From NCBI GenBank assembly GCA_026075535.2, contig AP026541.1, forward strand, positions 868,001 through 932,000: 64,000 bases of DNA, in the 5' to 3' direction. Shown piece after piece: positions 63,901 through 64,000 of the stretch. Source of the DNA: Tricholoma matsutake. Taxonomy: Eukaryota; Basidiomycota; Agaricomycetes; Agaricales; Tricholomataceae. Every line of letters begins with the position of its first letter. Position 1 is the first letter of the stretch. The position numbers and the translations under genes are program-made. The notes under the pieces are model-generated. The model was not told the DNA's origin and ran no database searches. It saw only the letters and a list, made by a program, of their open reading frames with translations.

Positions 63901-64000
63901 TCATTATAATCACTGATACTCACACATTTCAGCAGTCTCTCGTATTTATCCAAATGATCTTGCAGCAGACATTGATCAACATGATCTCAACCTTCTTATT
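60922..64000 (+). pseudogene. Plavaka-type (KDZ-related) transposase with C2H2 finger
   Basis: It starts MSSSQNMQNSVYTPAAHRPK. A C2H2 finger follows (Cys23, Cys26, His39, His44; C-x2-C-x12-H-x4-H), then an acidic region and an intron at 61457-61517. The core includes WTPYAGQVEFELADFLY, YDTIDGTLGDIPW, a further intron at 62027-62089, GSDKTTVSVATGNNEYWPVY, VGNLHNN, EIVHCTDGYFQRVIYGLGPY, ADYPEQALLACIVQGWCPR, an intron at 62573-62622, FPEGRGFKQWTGDDSKALMK, VYLPAIEGHVP and LRAFGAPNG-like RAFGAPNGLSSSITESKHIK. These are hallmarks of Plavaka transposases, cut-and-paste elements abundant in Agaricomycetes. Stops at about 61813 (TAA), 62238 (TGA) and 63068 (TGA) make it a pseudogene. The gene runs past the window end. 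Confidence 0.8.

Overview
The window looks like repeat-rich nuclear DNA of a mushroom-forming fungus (Agaricomycete). The evidence is a HET-domain gene, a Plavaka-type transposase with an N-terminal C2H2 finger, chromodomain-bearing Ty3/Gypsy elements, 45-65 nt introns with GT(A/G)AGT and CTAAC signals, and low gene density. I cannot name the species. Nearly everything here is mobile DNA, much of it nested.

Layout. 1.5-2.1 kb: a hAT-type non-autonomous element with a perfect 8-bp duplication. 3.1-11.6 kb: a hAT element (TIR TAGGGACTACCATGG) carrying a transposase remnant that is split by Gypsy-1 (4103-10148, TSD TAACC) and also holds a small fold-back MITE. 12.1-24.2 kb: Copia-1 sits in Copia-2. 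Copia-1 is itself interrupted by Gypsy-2 (in its reverse transcriptase) and by a 2.3-kb TIR element full of hairpins (in its gag). 24.6-26.6 kb: an apparently intact two-exon HET gene, the best host gene here. 28.8-30.7 kb: a decayed, spliced gene with an rve-type integrase core. 31.6-37.8 kb: Gypsy-3. 40.2-40.85 kb: a second, short hairpin TIR element. 42.1-51.1 kb: a third hairpin element split by Gypsy-4 (42877-50558, TSD GGTGG), which carries an antisense spliced gene next to its 3' LTR. 51.1-55.1 kb: a MITE, more palindromic exon/intron modules and a minisatellite. 57.5-60.1 kb: a multi-exon gene of unknown function. 60.9 kb to the end: a Plavaka transposase pseudogene.

How the parts relate. 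All four Gypsy elements show the same self-priming arrangement: a 9-11 nt match between the bases two nucleotides inside the 5' LTR and a site 30-36 nt downstream of a TATA-like box in the LTR. All the transposon genes decay in the same way, with TGA codons where homologues have Arg (CGA), and Asp-to-Asn changes at catalytic sites. This points to cytosine methylation and deamination at CpG.

The candidate undescribed system is the hairpin TIR family (elements A, B and C, plus related modules at 52-54 kb). These share ACTTTACACTCCCCC-like ends, element-specific subterminal repeats, arrays of GC-rich hairpins and a tRNA-like Pol III module. A and C also carry repeated short exons, each holding a palindrome, separated by spliceosomal-type introns. 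I found no transposase in them.
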